DNA from: an uncultured Phycisphaerales bacterium | GTDB taxonomy: Bacteria; Planctomycetota; Phycisphaerae; Sedimentisphaerales; Anaerobacaceae | NCBI GenBank assembly: GCA_903857265.1 | Contig: CAIODZ010000010.1 | Span: 122,484-186,483, forward strand | Length of the DNA stretch: 64,000 nt | Direction of reading: 5' to 3' | Position numbers and translations under genes: made by a program | Shown: positions 7,517-16,667 of the stretch, piece after piece | How the letters are laid out: each line of letters starts with the position of its first letter | Numbering within the stretch: the stretch's first letter is position 1 | The notes under the pieces: generated by a model | The model's database searches: none | Seen by the model: the letters and a program-made list of their open reading frames with translations, nothing else | Told to the model about the DNA's origin: nothing

Positions 7517-9550
7517 GTGGCAAATACCGGCGATATACGCAATATAGTGATAATGGGCCACGGTGGGGCGGGCAAAACCTCGCTCGTCGAGGCGATACTG
7601 CACAAGACAGGGGCAACCAATCGATTAGGCAGCGTGGATGACAAGACCAGTATCTGCGATTACTATGATGAGGAGAAGGCGCACGGCCATTCGATAAAGT
7701 CGTCGGTGGCTCACACGCAGTATGGGGGCAAGCAGATAAACATAATCGATACGCCGGGGTTCCCTGATTTCATAGGGCCTTCGATAAAGGCGATTGTCGG
7801 CGCGGAGACGGCTGTGATAGTCATCAACGCGGCGTCCGGCGTTGAGACGATTACTCGCAAGGTATTTGAGACGGCGACAAAAACCGGCAAGGCCAAGCTG
7901 ATAGTCATCAACAAGATGGACGCGGAAAACGCGGACCTGCCCCGATTGATTAAGGACATACAGGAGTTTTTCGGAACGCAGTGCCGATGCGCTAATCTGC
8001 CCGCTGCGGACAAAGCATCGGTAATCGACTGCATAGAAAACAGCACGGGCACATCGCCCGTTATGGATGTTGCTCAGGCGCATACGGAGCTTATCGAAAG
8101 CGTAATCGAAGCGGACGACAAGCTTATGGAAAGTTACTTAGGCGGCGAGCAGATACCGGTCGAGAAGGTTTCGGCGGTTTTTGTCCAGGCGCTGCGGGCG
8201 GGAAACGTTGTTCCGATTGTTTTCACCAACGCCAGAAAAGAAATTGGCGTTGAGGGGCTTTTGAATCTTATCGTGAAATATACCCCGTCGCCGTTACAGG
8301 CGGAGCCGGCAAAATTAAAGGCAGGAGATAAGGAGACGGTGCTTCAGGCGGACCCCTCGGGACCGTTAGCGGGAGTAGTATTCCGCGTTTCATTTGACCC
8401 CAGGTCGAATATGAAATTTTCATCCATACGCATATTCAGCGGGACGCTGAAATCCGACACGAATATGATTCGCAACGACGACAAAAAAGGCGTTCGACCG
8501 GGCCACATTTTGAAATCTCAGGGCGGCGAAACACAGGAAATACCCGTGGGCGTTGCGGGCGACATCATAACGCTTGGCAAGATTGAGGACCTTAGGGTCG
8601 GGGATGTAATTCACGATGATAAAATAACAGGCAAATTCGAAATGCCCGAGGCCCCTTCGCCGATGTTCGCGCTGGCGCTTGAGCCGGCGACGAGAGGCGA
8701 TGAGCAGAAAATCGGCACGTCACTGGAAAAACTTTGCGAGGAAGACCCCTGCCTGAAGGTTACAAGGGATGCCCAAACCAAAGAGCTTGTTCTCAACGGT
8801 CTCGGCGATTTGCATCTTCGGGTTATGCTCGAAAAGATGGAAAGCCGTTCGAAGCTCAAGGTCAATACCAAAGAGCCCAAGATTCCGTACCGCGAAACGA
8901 TTACCCTTAAGGCGGAAGGTCATTATCGACACAAGAAGCAGACGGGCGGAGCGGGACAGTTCGGCGAGGTTTATCTTCGTATTGAACCGGCGCCGCGAAA
9001 TTCCGACCCGCCATTAGTATATAGCTGGGACATTTTCGGCGGGTCGATTCCGGGCCAGTACGAGCCGGCTGTGCTTAAAGGCGTCAACGAGATTATGGAA
9101 AACGGTTTCGTCGCGGGTTTCCCGCTGCAGGATGTGAAGGTTTCCGTTTATGACGGCAAGTATCACCCGGTCGATTCAAAAGAAGTGGCGTTCCGCGCGG
9201 CGGGCAAAGGTGCGTTTCTTGAAGCGCTCGAAAAAGCAAGGCCCGTCCTGCTCGAACCCATAGTCATTATCGAAGTAACCGCCCCTGCTGAGAACATCGG
9301 CGATATCGCCGGCGACCTCGCGGGCAAGCGAGGCAGGGTGCTGGGGCAGGATATGCTGCCCGGCAATATGCTGCTGATTAAGGCGCAGGTGCCGTTGTCT
9401 GAAGTAACGCAGTATAACAGCCAGTTGAAATCGGTTACGGGCGGCAGGGGCAGCTACTCAATGACATTGAGTCATTACGAACCAGTCCCGCCGAATATCC
9501 AGGCGCAGGTCGTTGCTCAATACGCCAGGCCGAAACATACCGCGGAATAA
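7517..9550 (+). CDS. Elongation factor G-like GTPase (EF-G paralogue)
   Basis: A 677-aa translational GTPase with full EF-G domain order: GTPase domain with GHGGAGKT (14-21), DTPGFPDF (78-85) and NKMD (132-135), a domain II barrel, domains III/IV and a C-terminal domain V around GRVLGQDMLPGNM. It belongs with the EF-G-like subgroup rather than canonical FusA: the switch II motif is DTPGFPDF, where canonical EF-G has DTPGHVDF with the GTPase-stimulating His. The start is GTG with GGAG upstream. It stands alone and ends at a strong terminator. Its exact role (translocation, recycling or a stress function) is not resolved by sequence. Confidence 0.85.
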   Translation: MANTGDIRNIVIMGHGGAGKTSLVEAILHKTGATNRLGSVDDKTSICDYYDEEKAHGHSIKSSVAHTQYGGKQINIIDTPGFPDFIGPSIKAIVGAETAVIVINAASGVETITRKVFETATKTGKAKLIVINKMDAENADLPRLIKDIQEFFGTQCRCANLPAADKASVIDCIENSTGTSPVMDVAQAHTELIESVIEADDKLMESYLGGEQIPVEKVSAVFVQALRAGNVVPIVFTNARKEIGVEGLLNLIVKYTPSPLQAEPAKLKAGDKETVLQADPSGPLAGVVFRVSFDPRSNMKFSSIRIFSGTLKSDTNMIRNDDKKGVRPGHILKSQGGETQEIPVGVAGDIITLGKIEDLRVGDVIHDDKITGKFEMPEAPSPMFALALEPATRGDEQKIGTSLEKLCEEDPCLKVTRDAQTKELVLNGLGDLHLRVMLEKMESRSKLKVNTKEPKIPYRETITLKAEGHYRHKKQTGGAGQFGEVYLRIEPAPRNSDPPLVYSWDIFGGSIPGQYEPAVLKGVNEIMENGFVAGFPLQDVKVSVYDGKYHPVDSKEVAFRAAGKGAFLEALEKARPVLLEPIVIIEVTAPAENIGDIAGDLAGKRGRVLGQDMLPGNMLLIKAQVPLSEVTQYNSQLKSVTGGRGSYSMTLSHYEPVPPNIQAQVVAQYARPKHTAE

Positions 9551-9576
9551 AGAAACTTATTTGTGCTTGAGCATTG

Positions 9577-9605
9577 CCCCCGGTTTGGTTTAGCCGGGGG
9601 TTTTT
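9577..9605 (+). terminator. Rho-independent terminator
   Basis: CCCCCGG (9577-9583) and CCGGGGG (9594-9600) pair as a 7-bp stem with a 10-nt loop, followed directly by five T. It lies 26 bp after the stop of the EF-G-like gene. Confidence 0.85.
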
Positions 9606-9723
9606 GTTTGCGGATTTTTCAAATTAGATTGAATGTTGAACCTTCAATCGTATAAACTATTAGCGTTATTGACGCTTAAAACGCATAACCGATAATTAAC
9701 AAATGAGTGAAAAGAGGAAGATT

Positions 9724-10302
9724 ATGAGGATATTTATCTCTCTTGCGTTATCGCTGGTGTTTGTTGTGCCTTGTGCGGGCCAACCCAGTTGTGACAAGAG
9801 CTCCGACAAAGGCATACTTTTTGAGGCGTATAACGTATTCGTAGCAAAAAGGCCCCACGATATCAATGATATTAACAATCTGCTTGCCAACAGCGCGGAT
9901 TACAATTGTGCCGAGCTTGAAGAGGCCAACGGGCTTAACAGGCAAAGCATCTTCGGCAAACCGGACGAGGATGTCGCTTATGTAATAACCTTTTCGTTCA
10001 ACGCGGAAACGTCCGGTCAATGGGAGTTTGCTCTTTCTTACGACGCGGGTATCGCGTCGGCGCTGATTATCGATGAAAAGGTCGTTATGTTCAGCGACCT
10101 CGATATCTGGGCCTCATACGACAAGCCCATTATAACAGCCGTCGAATTGAAAAAAGGATTGCATAATTTCAAATTCGTCGCCCTTGAGAACTGCTGCGGC
10201 TCACCAATCCGTTTGGGTATCAAAGGCCCGTCTGAGGCCGACTTCAAAGTAATCTCCACAACCAATCTTGCTATTGGTCACACAACGGCCGGGATGCCTT
10301 AG
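9724..10302 (+). CDS. Hypothetical secreted protein
   Basis: A 192-residue protein from the ATG at 9724, chosen because AGAGGAAG lies just upstream and because it starts a clean signal peptide (MRIFISLALSLVFVVPCAG, cleavage near residue 19-20). The mature part looks like a small beta-rich ligand-binding domain, with phrases such as YVITFSFNAETSGQWEFALS, ELKKGLHNFKF and ENCCGSPIRLGIKGP; the adjacent cysteines are notable. A 7-bp inverted repeat (GATTGAA/TTCAATC, 9627-9649) sits in the upstream region and could be an operator. A decayed copy of the middle of this gene lies at 11869-11960. Function unknown. Confidence 0.7.
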   Translation: MRIFISLALSLVFVVPCAGQPSCDKSSDKGILFEAYNVFVAKRPHDINDINNLLANSADYNCAELEEANGLNRQSIFGKPDEDVAYVITFSFNAETSGQWEFALSYDAGIASALIIDEKVVMFSDLDIWASYDKPIITAVELKKGLHNFKFVALENCCGSPIRLGIKGPSEADFKVISTTNLAIGHTTAGMP

Positions 10303-10334
10303 AAAACAAAAATAGTCGCAGAAAATAGCGGTCA

Positions 10335-11702
10335 TCATATTTTTTGATTTTGTATAAGATCGCGATACCAAAAACCGCTATCTTTAATTATGCGGTTCTG
10401 TGTATTATAATCTACATAAACAATCCCGAATCGCTTACTGAAACCAACAGCCCATTCGAAGTTATCCAATAAGGACCAGACAAAATAGCCCTTAACGTTG
10501 GCGTTTTCTTGGATAGCTTTATATACCATATCAACATGTTTTCTGAGGAAATCTATTCGCTTAATATCGTGAATGGCACCGTTATCGACAATGTCATCAA
10601 ACGCCGCGCCATTTTCGGTAATATACACCGAAGGATTGCCATAATCTTTCTTTATTCGCATCAAGACATTATAAATACATTTAGGATATACTTCCCACCC
10701 CATGCTGGTGTATTGAATTCCATCCTTCATAAATTCGGTATCAGGAATTCGAGAACCTGTCATCCATGCATGAAAAAAAGGAACATACCACTTATGATAT
10801 GCCCGTGCAGAGGTATAACAGTTTACTCCTAGAAAGTCTAGATGGGAAGAGATCAATTTCATATCGCCGGGTTGTACTCTTGGGCGAAAAAGGCGTAGTT
10901 TGTTCCACAATAAATTCGGATATTGTCCTTTTAATAGGGGGTCAAGTTGAATTCCGTTGAAAAATAGATCCGCAATATAAGTAGCATCTCTATCCTTCTG
11001 GGAATCAGTCATACGGCGTATGGACGTCAGATTAAGCGATATACCAACCAAACATTTATTATTAATACTCTTAATTGCCTCCATTGCTGTTGCATGCGCC
11101 AGCAAAAGATTATGAATAGTTCTAAAAGCGGCCCAGGGATTTCTTTTACCGGGGGCGTGTACGCCGATAAGTGCTCCAAATACAGCATAAATCCATGGTT
11201 CATTTATAGTGATCCAGTGATTAACTCTGTCTCCTAATTTTTTTGCAACCTTTATTGCGAATTCTGTGAAGTATTTGACGCATTCTCGGTTGCTAAAACC
11301 ACCTATTTTGTACTGCAAAGCTTGGGGTAAGTCCCAGTGAAAAAGTGTGACAAAAGGGTTTATTCCGGCTTCTAGCAAACCATCCACTAAGCGGTCATAG
11401 AAATCCAAGCCTTTTTGATTTGCCTCGCCTTCCCCCGTGGGCAAAATCCTCGGCCACGATACCGAAAAACGGTATGCGTTCAATCCAAGCGATTTCATTA
11501 GTAGAATGTCATCTTTCCATCGATGATAATGATCGCATGCTACATTACCCATGTGACCAAATCGTATTTTACCTCGGGTATGACAAAATCTATCCCATAT
11601 AGATTCACCTTTCCCATCCTCCTGCCATGCGCCTTCGATCTGATAAGCGGATGTCGATGAACCAAAAACAAAACTTGGGGGAAACGTCACATGGCTTTCC
11701 AC
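10335..11702 (-). CDS. Family GH1 beta-glucosidase
   Basis: A 455-aa glycoside hydrolase family 1 enzyme that cleaves beta-linked glucosides such as cellobiose by a retaining mechanism. Motifs seen: the N-terminal FVFGSSTSAYQIEGAW, the acid/base Glu168 in TINEPW, the nucleophile Glu363 in ITENG, and the C-terminal GYFVWSLLDNFEW. It has no signal peptide, so it is probably cytoplasmic and would act on imported disaccharides. Length is typical. It is convergent with the secreted-protein gene, 32 bp apart, and its DNA is more AT-rich than the flanks. No sugar transporter lies nearby, so its supply route is not visible. Confidence 0.93.
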   Translation of the reverse strand: MESHVTFPPSFVFGSSTSAYQIEGAWQEDGKGESIWDRFCHTRGKIRFGHMGNVACDHYHRWKDDILLMKSLGLNAYRFSVSWPRILPTGEGEANQKGLDFYDRLVDGLLEAGINPFVTLFHWDLPQALQYKIGGFSNRECVKYFTEFAIKVAKKLGDRVNHWITINEPWIYAVFGALIGVHAPGKRNPWAAFRTIHNLLLAHATAMEAIKSINNKCLVGISLNLTSIRRMTDSQKDRDATYIADLFFNGIQLDPLLKGQYPNLLWNKLRLFRPRVQPGDMKLISSHLDFLGVNCYTSARAYHKWYVPFFHAWMTGSRIPDTEFMKDGIQYTSMGWEVYPKCIYNVLMRIKKDYGNPSVYITENGAAFDDIVDNGAIHDIKRIDFLRKHVDMVYKAIQENANVKGYFVWSLLDNFEWAVGFSKRFGIVYVDYNTQNRIIKDSGFWYRDLIQNQKI

Positions 11703-11868
11703 TTTACAACCCTCTAAAAAATATATTCAGTGGCCATTCTACCTTGCTGATTACATAAACTATTAACAATATCTGAACTTATAGCTATTTCTTAACATAA
11801 TACGGTAAGGCTAAATTGTATTATTTGCAAGAAAAAACAACCATTTTAGAAAGGTGCCCCCCACTAAA

Positions 11869-11960
11869 GATGTCTCTTGTCTAATAACCTTTTCATTCAA
11901 CGTGGAAACATCCGGGCAATGGGAGTTTGCTCTTTCTTATGACGCCCGCATCGCATCTGC
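11869..11960 (+). pseudogene. Decayed fragment of the secreted-protein gene at 9724
   Basis: About 79 of 92 bases match the middle of the 9724-10302 gene by my count, with no gaps, and the translated phrase ITFSFNVETSGQWEFALSYD is nearly identical to that gene's. There is no signal peptide or proper start. After the match the frame runs on through unrelated sequence to a stop at 12048. Many differences are at third codon positions, so it probably derives from a diverged paralogue. It lies on the far side of the beta-glucosidase gene. Confidence 0.7.
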
Positions 11961-12184
11961 TAGGGCAGGGCACATCATGGCGGCACAGGCTATAGAAAAG
12001 GCCTTTTGCGGCTTGCTTAAAGCCGCTAACGAACCGGTTGACTTTTGAGCTAAATAATATAATATCATACCATTCTATAGTTAATGTTTGGGCATCCAAA
12101 TATAAAGATAAAGATTAAGAACTCTTATGTGTCCGTTGCGAAACTTATCTGATGAATACCATTATGTGATAGAGATAAATAATC

Positions 12185-13474
12185 ATGGAAACCATAGGGG
12201 CAAAAGAAGAAAATCGACGGAAAGAGAATGGTGATGCACACAAACATAGCTCCTCTGATGTTTTGGTTTCAGAATTACTGAACGAAACCTACAACAAAAC
12301 CAAACTTGATGATCTCCTTCAAAAGAACAACACGGCTGAAATATATCGCCACATGGAAAAATTTGGTATAAACCTGATTAATCCAGGTACGGGTGACAAA
12401 TTGGCTTCATTTTTATTTGGTCTCAAGGGAATTAAAATCTTTTACGCTACCATCATTGCAATCGCATTGGGTTGTCTTCCAGTTCTCATTTCGGCGTTTG
12501 AAGGAAACTTTTGGAACCATGGCCTAAAACTTGACGCATCACACGATATAGGGTTTATGAATATCATACTTGCGATATCTTCTTTGGTATTGCTTTCTCC
12601 AATGTACTTTGGAGCAGTTCCTCTTACCCTATTTCAATTAACCGTTTCCAACGCCGTACCCTTAACGCTAAGAGAATGGAAGGATTTCCGAACAAATGCA
12701 GACGCGATATTTCATAAGAAGATAATTACACTGACGCCTTATATAATTGGAGTAATACTGGCACTGTTCGTTCCTCCGTTTTATTTACTGAGCCCAGAGA
12801 TGACATGGTATAGAATATCTTTTACAAAAGCCCAAAATGCCCATATGGCGGGATGGTTTGTCATACCGCTGAACTTTTGCCTATTTTATCTAATCGCCAT
12901 GTGTTTACTTAGAATAATAGGCACTTTCATAGTACTTAATAACTATTTCAAGCATCCACCTAATATTCAGCCGCTACATCCAGATTGCTGCGGCGGATTA
13001 TCGCCCTTGGGGAAGCTATCGATGAAACCCACTCTTGGTGTTTTCATATTTGGCATGGTCGTTGTTATCTCTATTATAGTCGATATAAGACCTCCTAACA
13101 ACATGCCAATACTCCATCCTTTAAATTTATTGCTAATCATAGGATATTTAGTTGGAGCTTCAATAGCTTTCTTTCTCCCTTCTTTTGCCGCACATCCTGC
13201 AATGAAAGAGTCAAAATACCATACCATTCAAATCATAAATCAAAACTACCAACGAGTTAACAATGAACTAATGAAAGTATTGCAATCAAACAAAAATGTT
13301 GATAGCAAAACTATTGACGAACTTGATTCACTCAAGAAGCTTCACGACATTGCCTTCCGTATGCCGGTATACCCATTCAACTTCCAGACAATTTCATCTT
13401 TTTTTGGAAGCGTTTTCGCGCCTCTTCTGGTATTAGCTCTTGAGATTTTGATCAAACTTTTTAGTAATATATAA
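12185..13474 (+). CDS. Hypothetical multi-pass membrane protein
   Basis: A 429-residue protein with a hydrophilic, charged N-terminus of about 90 residues, then roughly six to eight membrane segments (around 94-112, 135-160, 190-208, 235-262, 280-298, 310-330, 400-425). A hydrophilic loop at about 340-390 looks helical. I recognise no family. The gene is AT-rich compared with the etf or gcv genes, like its downstream neighbour, which starts 14 bp later; the two probably form one unit. The composition suggests relatively recent acquisition, but this is judged by eye only. Confidence 0.6.
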   Translation: METIGAKEENRRKENGDAHKHSSSDVLVSELLNETYNKTKLDDLLQKNNTAEIYRHMEKFGINLINPGTGDKLASFLFGLKGIKIFYATIIAIALGCLPVLISAFEGNFWNHGLKLDASHDIGFMNIILAISSLVLLSPMYFGAVPLTLFQLTVSNAVPLTLREWKDFRTNADAIFHKKIITLTPYIIGVILALFVPPFYLLSPEMTWYRISFTKAQNAHMAGWFVIPLNFCLFYLIAMCLLRIIGTFIVLNNYFKHPPNIQPLHPDCCGGLSPLGKLSMKPTLGVFIFGMVVVISIIVDIRPPNNMPILHPLNLLLIIGYLVGASIAFFLPSFAAHPAMKESKYHTIQIINQNYQRVNNELMKVLQSNKNVDSKTIDELDSLKKLHDIAFRMPVYPFNFQTISSFFGSVFAPLLVLALEILIKLFSNI

Positions 13475-13488
13475 AGATTAAATACTTT

Positions 13489-14076
13489 ATGATTTTGAAA
13501 GACAAAATAAATTCTATAGTCGAGGGCATAGCGACAAGCAGAGCATCAGATATTGTCAAGAAAATACAACCTTTACTGCAATCAGATGGAAAAATATTAG
13601 ATTTCGGTTCCGGAGTGGGATACATTGGTTACTTAATTTCCCAGATGACTGGACATGATATCATCTACCTTGACGTTAAACAGTATCCATTTACGCATCC
13701 CAAAGCGAAACCATTACTCTATAACGGGACTTCAATTCCACTCAACGATAAATCATGTGATACAGCATTAATAATGTTCGTCCTTCATCACACAAAATAC
13801 CCAATCGAAGCTCTCAAGGAGGTTATAAGGGTCACCAATCGTAGAATTATTATCTGCGAAGACCTGCTTACATCTAAAAGGGATGTGCCTATAGAAGTTG
13901 TGAAAGACATTATTTCAAACTACTTCTTTACTCATATTACATTCAGCTACAAGACGGAAGCAGAATGGGAAGCTATATTTGATACTCTGCAGTTAAAAAT
14001 TAACAAGAAAATACATTTCGAGACCAACCCACTATTTTTCAGTATGAAACATATTGCATGGCAACTCCAGATATAA
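13489..14076 (+). CDS. Class I SAM-dependent methyltransferase
   Basis: A 195-residue protein with a methyltransferase fold: SAM-binding motif I ILDFGSGVGYIGYL at about 33-46, an acidic residue after the second strand (IIYLDVKQYPF), and a motif IV-like region DTALIMFVLHHT followed by EALKEVIRVTNRRIIICED, as in Methyltransf_11-type enzymes. Substrate cannot be told. It is only 14 bp downstream of the membrane-protein gene and shares its AT-rich composition, so the two are probably co-expressed. Confidence 0.8.
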   Translation: MILKDKINSIVEGIATSRASDIVKKIQPLLQSDGKILDFGSGVGYIGYLISQMTGHDIIYLDVKQYPFTHPKAKPLLYNGTSIPLNDKSCDTALIMFVLHHTKYPIEALKEVIRVTNRRIIICEDLLTSKRDVPIEVVKDIISNYFFTHITFSYKTEAEWEAIFDTLQLKINKKIHFETNPLFFSMKHIAWQLQI

Positions 14077-14109
14077 TGCCCTTTTGCTGCGGAACGCTTA
14101 AAATGGCTT

Positions 14110-15135
14110 TTACGACTCAATAGCCGCGGTGAGGATTTTGCGGTTATCGTTAATCCAGTGTGCTTTGCGAACAATCATATTCAGAAAATCCGTTCCCTTA
14201 AGATTGACGAAAAATCCAGTCGCGGCGATTGGCAAAACCGCCTCGGCTATCATTGTCTCAATCATTAAATCCAGAAGCGATTCGAGATGATCTTTATCCA
14301 GCTTGATAACCTCACGATAACCTTCCAGTACCTGGACTAATTTGGCCTGGTCAAGATAATCGGGCCATTCGGCGGGGTTGGGGCGATAGCCGACGAGGGA
14401 GAACTGAAGCATAGCGTTGGCTAAATCAGTAACCGGCTGGGCGATTTTAATGGAATCGAAATCAAGCACGGCGACGATCTTGTCTTTGTTGAAAAGCATA
14501 TTTCCCGGGTGCCAGTCGCCGTGGACGACCTGTTTGGGCCAGGAGTCGAAATTAAGCTGGTTAACCTGCACGCTGGCGCTGTTGTAAAGAGACATCAGCT
14601 CTTCCCCGCAGCGGTGAATCTTCCTTTCGCTGCTTTGTAAAATGTCCGAGGCGATGGTTTTAAGATGCCTCCTCACCATTGTCGAATTGTGGCAACTCGC
14701 CTTGACCGGCTCCCACTCGAATTTGAAATCGGTAAGGTACTGGTGGAACTTCGCGAGCTGCCTTCCCGTGTCGATTGTCGCTTCGGCTGAGCCGGAATAA
14801 CGGGCGCCGCCCACGAATTTGAAAAGCTCATATACATTATTGCTAAGCTGCAGTATGGTTCCAAATTCATCCCGTGTAGCGACCAGCGGCGCGACTGGGA
14901 AATATCGTTTGGCCAGATGTGACTGCACGGCGTGTGCGAATGCGACCCGATATACGTCGTCTTTATCCCGCAGGCGGCGTTTGAGGAGAAACCTGCCCTG
15001 CGTGGTTGTTACGACGATTTTGGGGGCGTGTTTGCTCCCCCCTACAAGGCGCATCACCTTTCGGATTTTGCCGATATCATACCGGCTCAGGACTTCTGCC
15101 ACCTCTTCTGACGTAAAACGCGCACCTGTCGCCAT
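14110..15135 (-). CDS. Phosphotransferase of the aminoglycoside phosphotransferase (APH) superfamily
   Basis: A 341-residue protein with the APH/choline-kinase fold. The catalytic loop VVHGDWHPGNMLF is clear, as is the metal-binding IVAVLDFDSIKIAQP with a DxD-like element; upstream is a Lys-containing ATP-binding strand (GRFLLKRRLRDKD). The substrate is not predictable; related enzymes include homoserine kinase II, CotS-like and sugar/aminoglycoside kinases. It ends 34 bp from the methyltransferase gene (convergent) and lies 59 bp downstream of the Ser/Thr kinase gene on the same strand. Confidence 0.8.
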   Translation of the reverse strand: MATGARFTSEEVAEVLSRYDIGKIRKVMRLVGGSKHAPKIVVTTTQGRFLLKRRLRDKDDVYRVAFAHAVQSHLAKRYFPVAPLVATRDEFGTILQLSNNVYELFKFVGGARYSGSAEATIDTGRQLAKFHQYLTDFKFEWEPVKASCHNSTMVRRHLKTIASDILQSSERKIHRCGEELMSLYNSASVQVNQLNFDSWPKQVVHGDWHPGNMLFNKDKIVAVLDFDSIKIAQPVTDLANAMLQFSLVGYRPNPAEWPDYLDQAKLVQVLEGYREVIKLDKDHLESLLDLMIETMIAEAVLPIAATGFFVNLKGTDFLNMIVRKAHWINDNRKILTAAIES

Positions 15136-15194
15136 AGATAAATACGATTAGTGATTAAGGGTTAACCGGAAATTCAAATTTGCCCGGAATCGGT

Positions 15195-16430
15195 TCATTT
15201 GCGGAACAGCAGGAGAAGAACAATCAGCAGCAGAAAACCTGCCATGGCCCCAAGAATAAGAACGGTTGTCTTGTATCGCGTGACGGACTGTGCGAGGTCA
15301 ACGTTTTCCGATTCCTCGACCACCTCGCCGTCCTCCAGTTTTTCGAGCTCAGAGACGCTCATTCGTTTGTGTGCCCGCATGGGGGATCCGCCGTCGCGGA
15401 CTGCTTTCAAATCAACCAGAAGCTCCTCGATGCTGTTGTACCGGTTTTTTTTGTCTTTGGCCATCATAACTTCGATGATTTCCGACACGCCCGCGGAAAG
15501 CGAAGTATTGATGTGGTCGGGCGGGATAAGCTCGTCCTTCAAATGCTTTCGCATTACTTCCATCGGGTCGTCGGCCATAAAAGGAACGCGCCCTGTTACC
15601 AGATGATAGAACGTCGCGCCCAGGCCATAAATGTCCGCCCTGCCGTCAACGTCTATTTCGCCGCGTATTTGTTCCGGGGAAATATAATAAGGTGTCCCGT
15701 ATGCCTTGCCCTTCTCCATCTTGGCCGCTTCGAAGTCAGTCGTCTGCCTGGCAAGACCCATATCGGCCAGTTTTACTATCCCCTCCTTGTTAATCATTAT
15801 GTTCTTGGGCTTTACGTCGCGGTGAATAAGACCAACTGAATGAGCGTGCCTGAGGGCCTCGGCTACTTGTATAATGACGTCCAGCGCCTCTCTCTCGCCG
15901 TAAACTTTGCCTGCCGCCAAATCATCGTAAAGGGTTTTCCCTTCGACGTATTCCATTACGAAGTAATGGTGTCCGCCCGATTCGCCGACGTCCACTGCCT
16001 GGACGATATTCGGATGATTGAGCTTGCCTGCGGCCTTACCCTCTTTATAAAATCGTTCCACGTATTCTTTGTTTTCGGAGAAGCGTTTTGGCAGGACTTT
16101 TACAGCTACGATTCTATCCAAGCTCAACTGCCTGGCTTTGTAAACCACTGCCATTGCGCCTGCACCTAATTTACCCAGTATCATATAGCCGGGTATCTGA
16201 TGGGTCGCAGTGGATCCGCGTGCCTCTTTGATGGTGCTGATGACTCGGCTTGCCTGTGACTTTGTAAGGTAGCCCCTTTCGACAAGAAGGTCTCTAAGCA
16301 GGGCGGGGCTGGTTTGGGAGCGGTTATCGATTTCATCGATGCACCGTTTTAGCTCCTCATTGGTGCAAAGTCCCTGGTCGAGGGCTATTTTGCCGAACAT
16401 CGTATCGTAGTTAGTACTGTCGTTTACCAT
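15195..16430 (-). CDS. Membrane-anchored Ser/Thr protein kinase (PknB-like)
   Basis: A 411-residue Hanks-type kinase. The kinase domain runs from about 80 to 345: glycine loop GKLGAGAMAVVYKA (86-99), catalytic Lys in VAVKVL, HRDVKPKN (203-210), DMG in place of DFG (223-225), and SPEQ (251-254) in the activation segment. One transmembrane helix lies near 387-409 at the C-terminus with almost nothing after it, so the kinase is a tail-anchored cytoplasmic enzyme without an external sensor domain. The first 70 residues resemble the small helical N-terminal domain of GspE/MshE-type ATPases. It is divergent from etfB. The signalling target is unknown. Confidence 0.92.
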   Translation of the reverse strand: MVNDSTNYDTMFGKIALDQGLCTNEELKRCIDEIDNRSQTSPALLRDLLVERGYLTKSQASRVISTIKEARGSTATHQIPGYMILGKLGAGAMAVVYKARQLSLDRIVAVKVLPKRFSENKEYVERFYKEGKAAGKLNHPNIVQAVDVGESGGHHYFVMEYVEGKTLYDDLAAGKVYGEREALDVIIQVAEALRHAHSVGLIHRDVKPKNIMINKEGIVKLADMGLARQTTDFEAAKMEKGKAYGTPYYISPEQIRGEIDVDGRADIYGLGATFYHLVTGRVPFMADDPMEVMRKHLKDELIPPDHINTSLSAGVSEIIEVMMAKDKKNRYNSIEELLVDLKAVRDGGSPMRAHKRMSVSELEKLEDGEVVEESENVDLAQSVTRYKTTVLILGAMAGFLLLIVLLLLFRK

Positions 16431-16584
16431 TTATCCATTTACCTGTTTGGAAGGAGGTATTCTTCCAGTTTAATCCTGTTATTATTAGTTATACCAGACC
16501 ATTGTCAAAATAAAAATAGAATCTAACTATGGTCCAATAACAAATCGGCTGTTTTGCCTTCCCAGTTTAACGCTTTCTGGGCCA

Positions 16585-16612
16585 TTGACTTAGCTGAAAA
16601 TCCTGCTACACT
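16585..16612 (+). promoter_or_regulatory. Likely promoter of the etf operon
   Basis: TTGACT (16585-16590) and TACACT (16607-16612) are 16 bp apart, about 56 bp upstream of the etfB GTG start. AAGGAG lies just before that start. Confidence 0.5.
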
Positions 16613-16667
16613 GCCCTCCTTTGACTACGGCTGCGGCCATTGACCCAAGCCGGTAAGGAGACCAAAA

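Noticed and set aside
14110..15135. Aminoglycoside resistance gene
   Set aside because: Only the general APH-superfamily catalytic loop is present. Many members phosphorylate metabolites, and there is no mobile or resistance context.
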